The notes: generated by a model not told the origin, from the letters alone. DNA of 64,000 nucleotides from Prorocentrum cordatum (GCA_963575745.1 CAUYUJ010014183.1:1-64000); one strand, 5' to 3'. Counted from the first letter of the stretch, positions 51,630 through 62,624 are shown. Numbers and translations are program-made.

Positions 51630-52290
51630 CGCGCCCCTCACACGCTTCGTGGCCACAAAGGGAGCCCGAAAGCCGTACGGCAGCGTCCGCATGGCGTACG
51701 TGTGTCCAATTCGGCACACCCATCACGCGTTTCGTGGCCTCGGGTGGAGCTTCACCGAAGACCCCTGCGGCAGCGTCCGCATGGCGCACCCGCGCCCATA
51801 TTGGGCACACCCCTCAGACGCCTCGTGGCCCCATGTGGAAGCCAGCCGAAGGACCCGGCGCAAACGCCCGCATGGCGCACCCGCACCCAACTCGGCACAC
51901 CCCTCACACGAATCGTGGTTCCACAGGGAACTCCTAGCTCCTAGCAGCAGCGTCCGCACATGCACCCGTACACAAGTCAACACTCCCCTCAATCGTGTCA
52001 TGGCCCCGCATGAAGCTCCACCGCAGGCCACAGCAGCAACGCCCGCACGCGGCTCCCGCACCCAATCCGGCACCCCGCACTCATGCGTTTCGTGGCCCCA
52101 CATGGAACTCAATCGGAAGCCCCTGCGGCAGCACCCCGCATGGCGCACCCCCATCCGATCCGGCACACCCTTCACGCGTTTCGTGGCCCCACATCGAACT
52201 CCACCGACGGCCCTACGGCAGCGTCCGCATGGCGCGCCAGCACCAAATTCGGCTCACCTCTTCACACGCTTCGTGGCCCCACATGGAAGT
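51630..52290. repeat. 85-91-bp tandem array, reverse of the 77-bp family
   Basis: TTCGTGGCC or variants occur near 51646, 51731, 51822, 51912, 51998, 52089, 52179 and 52270, spaced 85-91 bp. Each unit holds GGCAGCGTCCGCATGGCGCA and CGTTTCGTGGCCCCAC, the reverse complement of the 77-bp units at 1-605. Confidence 0.9.
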
Positions 52291-52979
52291 CGTCAACACA
52301 AGGCGTGGAAACAACGCGCTCAAGGAAAAATGTCGGTGGCGCCCAGGGGGCATCATCATTCTTAATCAAGAATGTGGCCCACGCGCAAGCCAGCGAGACA
52401 AACGCGTCGCCATTATGCAAGTGCCACGCCCATTCCAGGCGGGCCGGGCTCGGCGTCACCGAAGTTTGGGTTATTATTCTAAGTGGGTAGTCCACGTTTG
52501 AAAGGGGGAGGACCGATGGGGGCGACAAGAGATCCGGAAGTGAAAAGCGGCTGCCGCGGCCCCCACCCTGGAGACTGCGAGCGTCGTGGGCCAGACCGCC
52601 TTCTCAGCCCGCTCCTTCCCGCTTCTTCAACGACGCCGTCACCGCGGCACGCCGCTCGCGCGCGCGCAGTGGCCGGGAGGCGCGGAGCCTCCATGAGGTC
52701 CTCCTCGGTCGAGCCCCCCCCCCAGACGCCCGCCCCCGCCCGCGGCGGCAGGGCGGGGGCCCCCGACAGGAAGGAGGGGGCCCCCCACCGTGGCGGGGTC
52801 CATTGGCACCCCTGCCGCAGCTCAGAGACCCCCCTGCACGGGGGGCGCCGCCGAGCCCCGCCCTGGGCGCGACCCGAGCCGAACTGTCGACGGGCCCTGA
52901 TGAGCAATGATGTGTTCCAAGCGGCCACGCGCTGCAACTGCAACGCGGTGCGCGGCGGGCTCCGCCTTCCGAACCGCTC
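52291..52979. other. Spacer
   Basis: About 200 bp of mixed sequence with no feature, then GC-rich sequence next to the retroelement relic. The frames lack motifs; the right part may be the decayed 3' end of that relic. Confidence 0.4.
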
Positions 52980-54340
52980 ATAGGCTGTCGCCTCCTCGCC
53001 TGCGCCCTCTCCTGCCGGGGCGCCGTTGCAACCGCTTCGCGTCCGACGGTGCGACCTCGCCCGCGGCGCGCCCGGCGGGATTGACACCGCGACGTCGATC
53101 GACTCGCGGTGATCTTCGGAGGCCAGCGTCGCCTCGTCGTCGAGCGCGTAATCCTTCAGGCCCGCGGCCGCCATGGTGATCCCAAAAAACTCTTCGAAGT
53201 CCGTCGTCTTCGCGCTGCCGGGGGTCGTCCGCCTCATGGCCCCTCTCGCGCGGTAGTCGTTCCAGGCCCCCCGCCACCTTGAATGGGCGCCGTTCTTCCG
53301 AGATCTCGGCGATGAGTACCGCCGAAGACAGATTGTCCGTCGGCCCCGCCATGTCGAGTTCCGCCCACAGGTTGAACCGCCGCGGCCTTGGGAACGGCTT
53401 CCCGCCGACGAGCGTGCCGAGGAGCTCCAGCGCCGCGAGGGACCTGCTCGGGTCGCCCGCCTCGCCCGCGCCATGGGGGGTCCACTCCCTTTCAACTGCC
53501 CGCCAGCGCCGACGAGATCTTCGCGCGCTGCCGCCCAGCGGTGCTTCCCAATCGCCTGGCTCCAAGGGCGGCTCCTCCCAGACAAGGACCACTGCCGCGG
53601 GGGCCGGGCGCCCCACGCCCGCTGCCTTGTCGCCCCCGCGGGCGGTCTCCCAGCACCTTGCCGCTGCCGCAGCCGCCCCCGCCCCCGATAGACCCGCGGC
53701 ATGAGTGGTGCAGTCAACGTGGAGGCCGATCCCGCTCACTTCGAGGCCGCCCCGCACCTTGGCCCTCTGCGCCGGGGAAGTCGAAAAGACGCCGAGACAA
53801 GTCGACGTCGCAACGCACTGGGGCATGTCTCGATGCATCGTGAGCGTGAGCTGCCTCGACTCGATCACCTCCAGTTCGTCGGTGTCAGCGAGGTGTTCAA
53901 CGGGCCAGTCGCTGCCACGCGGCCGGGAGATCACCGGCAGCCCCGCTCCGAACATCTTATTTACCCATTCTGGAGCGCCGATGATGAAGAAGAAGGCGTC
54001 GACGCTGTTGCCGTGAATCTCGCCATCGGACAAGGCGGCCAGCAGACCCCGCCTATTCCCACGCGAGCCGCTGCTCTGCACGCGCGGCTGAAGATGGGCC
54101 ACGCGCCAACGTGCGGGCGGGGATCCTGTCCCGAAGGATCGCGTGGAGCTCCGCCGCTGCTCGCGCCTGCGTCCACCTCCTTGACGGGGGTCCCATGGCT
54201 GACCTTCGCTGGCACCGCCACTGTCGAACAGTGGGTCGCGCTGCGCAGTGGGTGGCGACGCAACACTGCGAGCGCGGTTCCTGTCGGAGTTTGTGCTGGC
54301 ACTGTGGGCCATTACACGACTCTGGCCGTCCACATGGGGG
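52980..54340 (-). pseudogene. Decayed retroelement (reverse transcriptase / RNase H-like)
   Basis: The minus strand carries protein-like blocks in changing frames. VDAFFFIIGAPEWVNKMFG resembles the region of dinoflagellate retroelement reverse transcriptases that reads 'FYHMGVPEWL'. Further on, SLAALELLGTLVG, then GPTDNLSSAVLIAE, then RGHEADDPRQRED resemble the order ALELLGTLVG / TDN / N-EADALTNGD in their RNase H-like domain. I recall these family patterns and have not searched. Catalytic boxes are not all visible and frames switch (the other frame reads KTTDFEEFFGITMAA), so it is a broken copy. Confidence 0.5.
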
Positions 54341-54690
54341 GGTCCAGGGGCGTCTTGACGTCATCTCGTTGCGATGTTCCAAGCCGCCTGGAAAGAACGT
54401 GGAACCTCTGGGACGCCTCTTGCTTCTTCTAGGAGCTGTCTTGGGCCGTCTTGAGGCTTTCCTGGGTGCCCAGTTGGCCGTATTGGGGGGGGGGTGAAGG
54501 CGTCGCGGGCCGCCTCAAGGCGCCGGAAGCCTTAAAGGGCGACAGCGATAAAATCAACCTTGCAGCGTCGGAAGCCAAAGAAAACCGAAAAGGCGGCAAT
54601 GATTTGTCCGACGGTCGGACCTTTTCACGTCGACCCGCTTAGCTTGCCCTTGGCCTTTGTTCTCGCCGTGCCGGAAACCTTCCTCCCGCA
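54341..54690. other. Spacer with GGCCGTCTTGAGG words
   Basis: 54410-54540 has the GGCCGTCTTGAGGC / CTTGGGCC texture of 1240-1720. No gene seen. Confidence 0.45.
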
Positions 54691-54699
54691 TTCAGTTGC

Positions 54700-55340
54700 G
54701 CCTCCTCATGTTCCTCCTCGTTTTCCTCCTCCGCCTCCTCCTTTTCCTCCTCCTCCTCCTCCTCCTCCTCCTCCTCCTCCTCCTCCTCTCCTCCTTTTCC
54801 TCCTTCTCCTCCTCCTCCTCCTCCTCCTCCTCCTCCTCCTCCTCCTCCTCCTCCTCCTCCTCCTCCTCCTCCTCCCTCCTCCCTCCTCCTCCCCTCCTCC
54901 TCCTCCTCCTCCTCCCTCCTCCTCATCCTCCTCCTCCTCCTCCTCCTCCTCCTCCTCCTCCTCCTCCTTTCCTCCTCCTCCTCCTCCTCCCTCCTCCTCC
55001 TCCTCCTCCTCCCTCCTCCTCCCCTCCTCCTCCTCCTCCTCCTCCTCCCCTCCTCCTCCTCCTCCTCCTCCTCCTCCTCCTCCTCCTCCTCCTCCTCCTC
55101 CTCCTCCTTTTCCTTCCATATCCTCCTCCTCCTCCTCCTCCGCCTCCTCCTCCTTATCCCCATATTCCTCCTCATCGTCCTTCTTTTCCGCCGTCCCCTC
55201 CTCCTTCTCATCCTCCTCGTTGTATTGATTGTGCTCCTCATCCTCCACCTCCTCCTCATCCTCTACTACTCCTCCTCCTCCCCCTCCCCCTTTTCCTCGT
55301 CCTCCTCTACCTTTTCCTCCTTCCCCCTCTCCTCATCTCG
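54700..55340. repeat. CTC trinucleotide array, ~640 bp
   Basis: Nearly pure CCTCCTCCTCCTCCTC with short interruptions. Poly-Ser, poly-Leu, poly-Pro, poly-Glu, poly-Arg and poly-Gly frames are artefacts. Confidence 0.97.
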
Positions 55341-55624
55341 ATTCCGCCGATTATCCTCATACACCTCCCCTGCCTCCTGGCTGGGGCAAATCGATGTTCC
55401 TCGGCTCCTTCGCCGCCAACATGCGCGCATTCCCCGATGGCCGGATCGCGAAGCCGTTGGGGCAACCCCACGGCCCACGCCGTTGGGACAACCGCGTGGG
55501 CCGCTGGGGCGCGGGAGCAAGCCGTCGGGACAACCCCGCAGCAACGCCCAGGCGGGAAGCAACGCGAAGCCCACTCTGCCGCGAACTGCTCCGCCTAAGC
55601 CCTGGAGTTCGTAGCCCCCTGCTG
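55341..55624. other. Spacer
   Basis: A GC-rich stretch with GCCGTTGGGGCAACC / GCCGTCGGGACAACC partial repeats. No gene recognised. Confidence 0.45.
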
Positions 55625-57145
55625 CTCTGTTACTGTCTGCAGGTATCTGCTACTCTCTGCTGCTGTCCGCTGGGCTGGGCTTGTCTCTGCTTGTCTTTGC
55701 CGTTCCCTGATGGCCTCTGCTGCTCTCTGTAAGCGCTGCTGCTCACCTGATGATTGCAGGTACTTGCTGCTCTGTGCGTGTCTCTGCTGCTCTCTGCTAC
55801 TGGACAGTACCCTCTACTGGTTTATGCTACTCTCATCTGCTGTCTGCTGCCCTCTGCTGGTTTTTGCCCCTCTCAGCTGTACTCTGCTACTTTCTGCTCT
55901 GTGCTGCCCCTCTCTGCTGCTGCCTGGTCTGTGCTGTTCTCTGCTGGTCTCTGCTGCTCTCTGTTCTTCTCTGGTGTTATCTGCTGCTGTCTGCTGGTCT
56001 CTGCTGGTCTCTGCTGCTGTCTGCTGCTCGCTGCTGATTTCTGCTAGTATATGATGGTGACTGCAGGCAGTTGCTGGTGTCTGCGTGTCTCTGCTGCTCT
56101 CAGCTGCAAGGAACTACTCTCTACTGGTCTCTGATACTCTCGTCTGCTCACTGCTGCTGCCTGCTGATATCTGCTGGTCTCTGCTTGTCTCTGCTGCTCT
56201 CTGCTGTTGTCTGCATCTGTCTGCTGCTCTCTGCTGCTCTCCGTCGTCTTCTGCTGCTCTATGCTGCTCTCGTGTGGTCTGTGCTGCTCTCTGCCGTTCT
56301 ATGCTGTTCTCTGCCGCTCTCTGCTGTGCCCTGCAGCTCTCTGCTGTTCTCTGCTGCCCTCTGCCGCTCGCTGCAGCTTTGTCCGTGCTGTTCTCTGCTG
56401 GTCTCTGCGGGTCTCTGCTGCTCTCTGGTGTTGTCTGCTGATGGTTGCTGGTCTCTGCTGGTCTGTGCTGCTCTCAGCCGTTCTCTGCTGTTCCCTGCTG
56501 TTCCACAGCGTGCTCTGGTCGCTGCTGCTCTCTGCTGGTCTGGCTGCCCTCTGCTGCTTTCTGGTGCTCGTTGCTGCTCTCGGCTGCTCGCTGCCGCTCT
56601 CTGTTTTTCTCTGCTGCTGCCTGCCGCTCTCTGCTGGTTCTTGCTGGTCTCTGCTGGCCTTTGCCGCTATCAGTTGCTCTTTGTCAGTCCCTGCGGGTGA
56701 CTGCAGGCAAATGCTGCTCTCTGCGGGTCTCTGCTGCTCTCTGCCGCTGCACGCGAATGCCTGCTCGTCTCAGCTGCTCTCATCCGCTCTCTGCTGCCCT
56801 CTGATCTGATGTTTTCTGATATCTGCTACTCTCTCCTGTCGTCTGCTCCTGCCTGCTGCTCTCTGCTGGTCTCCGCTGGTCTCTGCGGCTCGCCGCCGCT
56901 CTCTGCTGCCCTCTGGCAGTCTCTGCTGCGCTCTGCTGCTGTGCGCTGCTGGATGCTGCTCCCTGCTGCTCGCCGCTGCTCTCTGCTGCCCCCTGCCGGT
57001 CGCTGCTGCTCCGTGCCGCCCTTGGGCGCTGCCTGCTGCTGCCTGCCGGCCTCTGCTGCTCGCTGCGGGCCTCCGCTGTCTTTGCTCGCTGGCCTCTGCT
57101 GGCCGATGCTGGCCTCCGCCGCTCGTGTCTGCTCTCCGCTGCTCT
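55625..57145. repeat. CTCTCTGCTG array, 1.5 kb
   Basis: Degenerate CTCTGCTGCTCTCTGCTGGT units. Long Cys/Leu/Ser frames (for example LLSAALCCSLL) look like signal-peptide or membrane proteins but simply follow the repeat. Confidence 0.95.
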
Positions 57146-57147
57146 CC

Positions 57148-57690
57148 GGTGGAGCATTCCGATGGGCCCGCGCGGGGTACCAGCGCGAAGTGCTGGGCCC
57201 ACAGGGAGGGGGCTCCTGCCTGAGGCTTCCTCGCGATTCACTCGCAGGCGAGGCCCGCCTGAGACATCCTCACGGTGCATCTCCCTGGGGTGGTCCGGGT
57301 GCTCTGCCTGGTGGGATGTTCCGATGGCCCGTTCGGATTGCCAGCATGAAGTGCGGGCCCCATGAGAAAGGGGCTCCCGCCTGAGACTTCCTCGCAATTC
57401 ATTCACGGACGACGCTCCTGCGTGAGACATCCTCTCGGTGTGCCTCCTTGGGGGTGATCAAGTGCTATGCCTGGTCGGATAGTCCAACGACCCTCTCGGA
57501 TTACCGTCATGAAGTGCGGGCCCCATTGGGAGGGTGGGGCGATTGAGGCATCCTCACGGTTTGCCCCCTTGGGGTGCTCGAATGCTCTGCCTGGTGGGAT
57601 AGTCCGATGACCCACTCGGTTTACCAACATGAACTGCGGCCCCATAGGGAGGGGGCTCCCGAAAGAAAATTCCTCGCTACCCACTTACAG
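57148..57690. repeat. ~120-163-bp tandem repeat, 4 copies
   Basis: GGTGGGATGTTCCGATGGCC-like starts at about 57148, 57311, 57473 and 57593. Units include GAAGTGCGGGCCCCAT and CTGAGACATCCTC. Confidence 0.85.
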
Positions 57691-57727
57691 ACAAGGCATG
57701 CGCTCGAGTGATCATCAAGATAAGTGT

Positions 57728-57833
57728 GTGTGTGTGTGTGCGTGAATGAAAGAACGAATGAATGAATGAATGAATGAATGAATGAACGAATGAATGAATG
57801 AATGAATGACTGAGTGCTGGTGGTAATGCTGAC

Positions 57834-57919
<86 letters not shown>

Positions 57920-58335
57920 GTGCTCTGAATTCGAATGATGAGTACGGTGTAGTGATGATGATGGTGATGGTGGTGATGGAGATGAGGATGAGGATGATGA
58001 TGGTGATGGTGATGGTGATGATGATGACGATGATGATGAGTGTTATGAATTAGAGTGACGAGTACGGTGTAGTGATGATGATGGTGATGGTGATGGTGGT
58101 GATGGTGATGGTGATGATGAGGATGATGAGAATGAGTATGATTATGATGACGCTCATGCTGATGCTGATGCTGATGCTGATGCTGATGCTGATGGTGATG
58201 ATGTTGATGATGATTATGATGGCCGAAGGTCATGGCGTTGTAAGGATGACGATGTTGACAGTGACAAGTCTGCTGGCGATGGCGATGATGATTACAACGG
58301 TGATGGAAACGACAGACGGGTGTTCATGAGTATGA
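57728..58335. repeat. GT, GAAT and GAT microsatellites
   Basis: GT at 57727-57740, GAAT at 57745-57810, pure GAT at about 57828-57918, then GATGGT and GCTGAT blocks to 58330. GAATTC/AGAGTGACGAGTACGGTGTA recurs at about 57926 and 58047, so a ~120-bp block is duplicated. Confidence 0.95.
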
Positions 58336-58891
58336 CGATGGGGATGATGCTGATGAGGATGATTAATGGTGACGCCGAGTGTGAAAAGAAGAGAGGAGGA
58401 CAGAAGGGGGTGAGGCGTGAGGTGCTGGGGCGGGGGCGGAGAAAACAAGGGCCCCAGGGAATAAAACCATGCACGTCGCATCCGTGAACACTCAGAGGGC
58501 TATCTGAGGGCTTCTCAGGGCGACCTGGGGGATCCTCTGGCGGCAGTATGGGTCCACAGCCGACTCGGGAAGCTTCCCGGGGGAGTCTGGAGACGTCTTG
58601 CGATTCTCTTAGAGCGTTTCTGGGCCGCCCGGGAAAGATGCAGGACCCGAAGTAGCATCCTGTGGCCTGGGACAGCCCTGTTCGCGGTCGTGGTGCCGGC
58701 CTGGGGGTTCCCAGGGGCAAGTCCCCAGTTATGTGCATCTGATGATGCGCCTCCTGAAGAGGCACGCGAGCAAAAGAAAAAGGAATAGAACGAGCTGGCA
58801 GAGTGTCGTATTGGGCATGTCGAGGCTTCAGAGGAAAGGGAGAACCAGGCCCGGAACGCGACCGGAGCAGGTGGGACTGGGCCATCGAGCC
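58336..58891. other. Region 3' of the vWD-like gene
   Basis: No separate gene recognised. It probably holds the 3' untranslated part of the minus-strand gene that stops at 58892. About 58490-58640 has GGGCTTCTCAGGGCGACCTGG-type degenerate words. Confidence 0.4.
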
Positions 58892-59822
58892 TCAGTGGAA
58901 GCTCGCCATTGCGACAGAGCTCGGAGCCGAACTCGGTGCTGCACGCGTCGGTGCGGCACGACGCGCAAGGGACAATTGTTTGCCGCACTCTGCCGCGGGC
59001 GTCGCAGCCTCCGTGTGATCGTCCTCTCCCAGCAGGCCCCCGACAGCAAACCCAGCCTTCCCAAGGTGCCTGGCGTAGAAGTTCAAGTACGGGACGCCCT
59101 GGTCCGTGCGCCCGCGGACGACCTTGAGCTCCAGCGGACCGAACTTCGTCCACCCCGCGCCCGCCTCGTGCGCCGTCTTGGCATCGAAGGTGAGACCGCC
59201 AGCGTGCGCCTCGTCCGCCCACGCCCCTGTGATGTTCAACCTTTGGAAATACATGTCCGCGCACTGCGCACCCATTCGGCGCACGTCGGCCTCCGCGACG
59301 AGCAGCGCGTCCTCCACAGGTTTTCCTGGAGGAGCAAAAAGCAACACAACCGCAAACTTTCGAAGCTCCGCGCGGCTTCTCTTCTTTGGATCGGCGCTGG
59401 GCCCCCCTGGCCGCGCCTACAGCGCCGCCCCCGGCGCGCTCTGCGCACCAGGGAGGGGGTTCCAGCGCCGATCCAGGAAACCCGGGCGGAACTGCAAAGG
59501 CTTATGCGTTTTCTTCTGCGGTCTCCACGTGGGATATTGATGAGCAAGACTTTGCCCTGCTCGGCGACTCCGAAGGGTGTGGTTTGCAAAGGGCGTGGTT
59601 TGCAACCTGCACCCTGGGGGGCGGGCGAGGACCTCGACGGGGCTCTCCGCCGCGCCCCGAGGAGGCCCGACGAAGACAATGTCGTACTCCCCAGGCCCTG
59701 ACGGTGCCGATCGCAAACCATACCCCGGCGTAACCGTACCCTTTGTAGTCGCCGACCTGCCGCATCAGGTCAAATCGCTCACCGTAGACGTTCGTCAAAT
59801 GCGGATCGCCAAATGCGGAAAC
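58892..59822 (-). CDS. 3' exons of a von Willebrand D-like extracellular protein
   Basis: Three exons splice in frame. Exon a is 59822-59757 (VSAFGDPHLTNVYGERFDLMRQ). Exon b is 59556-59526 (GKVLLINIPR, 31 nt). Exon c is 59325-58892 (GKPVEDALLVAEADVRRMGAQ .. LGEDDHTEAATPAAECGKQLSL and a short tail to TGA). GDPHLTNVYGERFD is the classic start of a von Willebrand factor type D domain. The remainder follows a pattern I associate with large dinoflagellate surface proteins that end EDDHTEAAT. The 5' part of the gene is missing or not recognised. An upstream frame is open through PADSPTPIPTAPPQ, and a piece at about 60390-60230 (RVEDVHADSIFALHGDV) could be an earlier exon. Function is unknown; cell-surface location is inferred. 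Confidence 0.72.
59326..59525 (-). mobile_element. Introner-like intron 2 (200 nt, GA-AG)
   Basis: The inverted repeat TTGGATCGGCGCTGG (59386-59400) / CCAGCGCCGATCCAG (59462-59476) lies inside, with CTCCGCGCGG outside, as in the intron at 48011-48148. The boundaries inferred from the protein are donor CGTG|GAGACC and acceptor CTCCAG|GAAAAC, a GA-AG intron, a type known in dinoflagellates. Confidence 0.68.
59557..59756 (-). other. Intron of the vWD-like gene (200 nt, GT-AG)
   Basis: Donor CGGCAG|GTCGGC and acceptor GAGCAG|GGCAAA. It has no introner inverted repeat, but GTTTGCAAA/GGGCGTGG words are repeated near 59578-59605. The frame stays open through it, so retention would not stop translation at once. 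Confidence 0.65.
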
Positions 59823-59879
59823 CTGCGGGGGCGCCGTCGGGATCGGCGTGGGGCTGTCCGCTGGGCTGGCCCGTGAGAG

Positions 59880-60230
59880 CGCCCCGAAGCGTGCGGAGGC
59901 CCCTGGGACGGGGTCTTGAAACCCTCCTGGGTCGTCCTCGCACGCTCTGGGGCTGTGTCGGAGCCCTTCTGGGCCATCCTGGGGGCCTCCCGGAGCCCTC
60001 AGGGCCAAAGGGGGTCGCCTTGGGGGCGTCGGGGGTGCGTCTGGAGCTATCTCGGAGCAAAACTCGGAGCCTCTTGAACCGCCTTGGAAAAAACAACCGA
60101 AGGGATGCGGTGGGTCTTGCTTCTCGGGGCCCCTCTGGGGGGCCCTCTGGGGGCGCCGTGAGGCGTCTTGAAGACCCCTGGACCCTGGAGCCGACTTGAA
60201 GCCATTCGGGGCCGTCTGGGATAGCCAGGG
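59880..60230. repeat. Degenerate GGGGCCTCC-rich repeat, probably intronic
   Basis: Units such as CTGGGGGCCTCCCGGAGCCC and TGGGGGCGTCGGGGGTGCG, like 1240-1720. It lies just upstream of exon a of the vWD-like gene and may be an intron. Confidence 0.45.
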
Positions 60231-60389
60231 CAGCAGCTTCCAGGCGGATTGCACATCTCCATGCAAGGCGAATATCGAATCAGCGTGAACGTCCTCAACC
60301 CTTCTACAATCGACATCCCGAAACATCCCGTGCACTACTGGCACTCGCGGACCCGGGAACCCGCTCCACGACTGCAGCTGAGGCCTCGT

Positions 60390-60894
60390 CATCGCTCGCT
60401 GTTTTGCGAGGGGGTCGGCTTCTGGCGCGTGCTTGGCCGAACGGAATGAGCAAGGACTGCCTGTCTTGGAACTCCATGTCTGTATGCAGCTGTCACGTGG
60501 GGGGGGCCGACCTCAGACCAACAGAGAGCACAACACACCACCTGCGGGCGGGCGCAGGGCCGAGACGGGGGCCCCTGGGCAGGAGGGGAAAGGAGCACCG
60601 CGGCCAGTACTGAAACGCCAGTGGGGGGTGGCAACCTGGGGCGGAAGCCTCTGGGGGAGGCCCCATGGGGGGAGACCTGGGCTGGTGAGCGTTCTCTCGG
60701 ACCCGGCGTTTCCACAGTGGGCGGAGAGGGGGGGGGGGCGAGGGGGGGGATGTCTGGCTCCGAGCCTCTGCTTCACGCGACGGCTTGCAGCAGTGCGTCC
60801 CGCGGGGGAGACTCCACCTGCTGGAAACCGGCGCCAATGATCCTGGCGACGGACCCAACCATATACAGTTGTAGGTAGGGCAATTGTGAATATT
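60390..60894. other. Spacer containing a dispersed repeat copy
   Basis: 60724-60840 (TCTGGCTCCGAGCCTCTGCTT .. GGGGGAGACTCCACCTGCTG) matches the left half of 45836-46035. No gene recognised in the remainder. Confidence 0.55.
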
Positions 60895-61275
60895 TTCTTC
60901 GGTGGAGCTCCCTGTGGGGCCACGGAGCGCTGCACTGGGTGGGGGGGAACGCATGCGGGCGGTAGAACTGGGGCCGTCGGGCGAACTCCCTATGGGGCCA
61001 GGAAACGCCGTACCGGGTGGGGAGAAAATGCAAAACCGGGCGTGTGGGACGCATGCGGGCGGTCCCAGTGGTGGCTTCGGTGGAGCTCTCTATGGGGCCA
61101 CGAAACGTATGAGGGGTGTGCCACATTTGGTTTCCGGGACGCATGCGGACGGTCCCACTGGGGGCTTCGGTTGAGCTCCCGATGGGGCCACGAAACGCTG
61201 AACTGGGTGCGTGAAAATGTCAAATTGGGTTTCCGAGACGCATGCGGACGGTCCCACTGGGGGCTTCGGTGGAGC
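60895..61275. repeat. 77-bp family, 4-5 diverged copies
   Basis: GGGGCCACGAAACG-type cores at about 60918, 60996, 61096 and 61186, with GACGCATGCGGACGGTCCCA between them. Spacing is 78-100 bp because some units carry an extra AAAATG..GGG piece. Confidence 0.9.
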
Positions 61276-61285
61276 TCTCCACAAA

Positions 61286-61770
61286 AAGGCCACTCCAAGA
61301 CACATTTTTCTTTCAAAAATATTGATTTTCTGCTCCCGGCGCCCGGGAACCCTTCCGAGCCGATTCCGGCACCCGACCGGCGCTCGAGCCGGACGCCCGG
61401 GCCGGCGCCCGGGCCAGCGCCCGGGCCGGTTCCGGCGCCGGCCAGCGCCAGAAAATTCAATTCCGAGGCGGTGCCGAAAAAAGGCCACTCCAAGACACAT
61501 TTTTCTTTCAAAAATATTGATTTTCTGCCCCCGGCGCCCAGGAACGCTTCCGGGCGGATGCCGGCACTCGAGCCGGCGCTCGAGCCAGACGCCCAAGTCG
61601 GCGCCCGGGCCGGCGCCCGGGCCGGTTTCGGCGCCGGCCGGCGCCGGAAAATTGAATTCCGAGGCGGTGCCGAAAAAAGGCCACTCCAAGACACATTTTT
61701 CTTTCAAAAATATTGATTTTCTGCTCCCGGCGCCCAGGAAACCCTTCCGAGCCGGGAAGAATCCTTCGGG
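61286..61770. repeat. ~195-bp tandem repeat, 2.5 copies
   Basis: GGCCACTCCAAGACACATTT starts at 61288, 61483 and 61679. Each unit has an AT-rich part (CTTTCAAAAATATTGATTTT) and a GC-rich CCCGGGCCGGCGCCCGGGCC part. Confidence 0.93.
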
Positions 61771-61797
61771 GGAGCGGCCCGGGATCTCAGAGCATCC

Positions 61798-62046
61798 GGG
61801 GAGAGCTCTGGGGGAGAGCTCTGGGGGAAAGCTCTGGAGGAGAGCTCTGGGAGAGAGCCCTGGGGGAGAGCTCTGGGGAGAGCTGTGGGGGGGAGCTGTG
61901 GGGGAGAGCTCCGGGGGGGAGCTCTGGGGGAGAGCTCTGGGGGAGAGCTCTGGGGGAGAACTCTGGAGGAGAGCTCTGGGGGGAAGCTCTGGGGGGGAGC
62001 TCTGGGGGGAGCTCTGGGGGGGGGCTCTGGGGGAGAGCTCTGGGCT
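61798..62046. repeat. 13-bp AGAGCTCT array, inverted
   Basis: GGGGGAGAGCTCT units, the reverse complement of the 19968-20447 array, with more variation. Followed by AACCCCCTCCATCCTATGCA, a piece of the ~97-bp unit. Confidence 0.9.
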
Positions 62047-62109
62047 CTATAAACGAACCCCCTCCATCCTATGCAAAAAACACTATATCCTGATCATGCG
62101 CATCGCATG

Positions 62110-62560
62110 TATCAGAAAACCATATTTTTTACAACACATTCTGCCCGGCCGGGATCGCGGGCCCGGTCGCGGGCCCGGAAGTGTACCGGAGCTTTGTGTT
62201 GTAAAAAATACTATAACCTTAAAATCCTGCTCTTGCAAGATGTGGCCATGTTCATATTCCATTGCAAAACATACGACAAAGTGCACACGCGCGTCGCGGG
62301 CGTGGAAGTGTACCAGAGCTTTCTCTTGCACAAAATATTATAATCTTAACATCCTGCTCCAGCAAGATGTGTGCATGTTCGTATTCTATTGTAAAAAATA
62401 CGACCAAGTGCACACGCGCGTCGCGGGCGTGGAAGTGTACCGGAGCTTTCTCTTGTAAAATTACTATAATCTCAACATCCTGCTCTTGCGAGATGTGTCC
62501 ATGTTCATATTCCATTGCAAAAAATCTGACAAAGTGCACACGCGCGCGGCTGAGCCTTTG
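62110..62560. repeat. ~125-130-bp tandem repeat, 3-4 copies
   Basis: CACACGCGCGTCGCGGGCGT, GTGTACCGGAGCTTTCTCTT and CATCCTGCTCTTGCAAGATG recur at about 62180, 62309 and 62432. No gene seen. Confidence 0.88.
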
Positions 62561-62624
62561 TCGCATGCATCCAGTGCTATCCTGTGGCAGTTCTCATCGC
62601 GTGCTTCTCAGGGTTACTTTCTTG

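Noticed and set aside
54639-55598. Long poly-Ser/Leu/Pro and poly-Glu/Arg frames
   Set aside because: Pure consequence of the CTC trinucleotide array.
55710-56809. Cys/Leu/Ser-rich frames resembling small secreted proteins
   Set aside because: Open in all plus frames across the CTCTCTGCTG array; no start, end or conserved feature.
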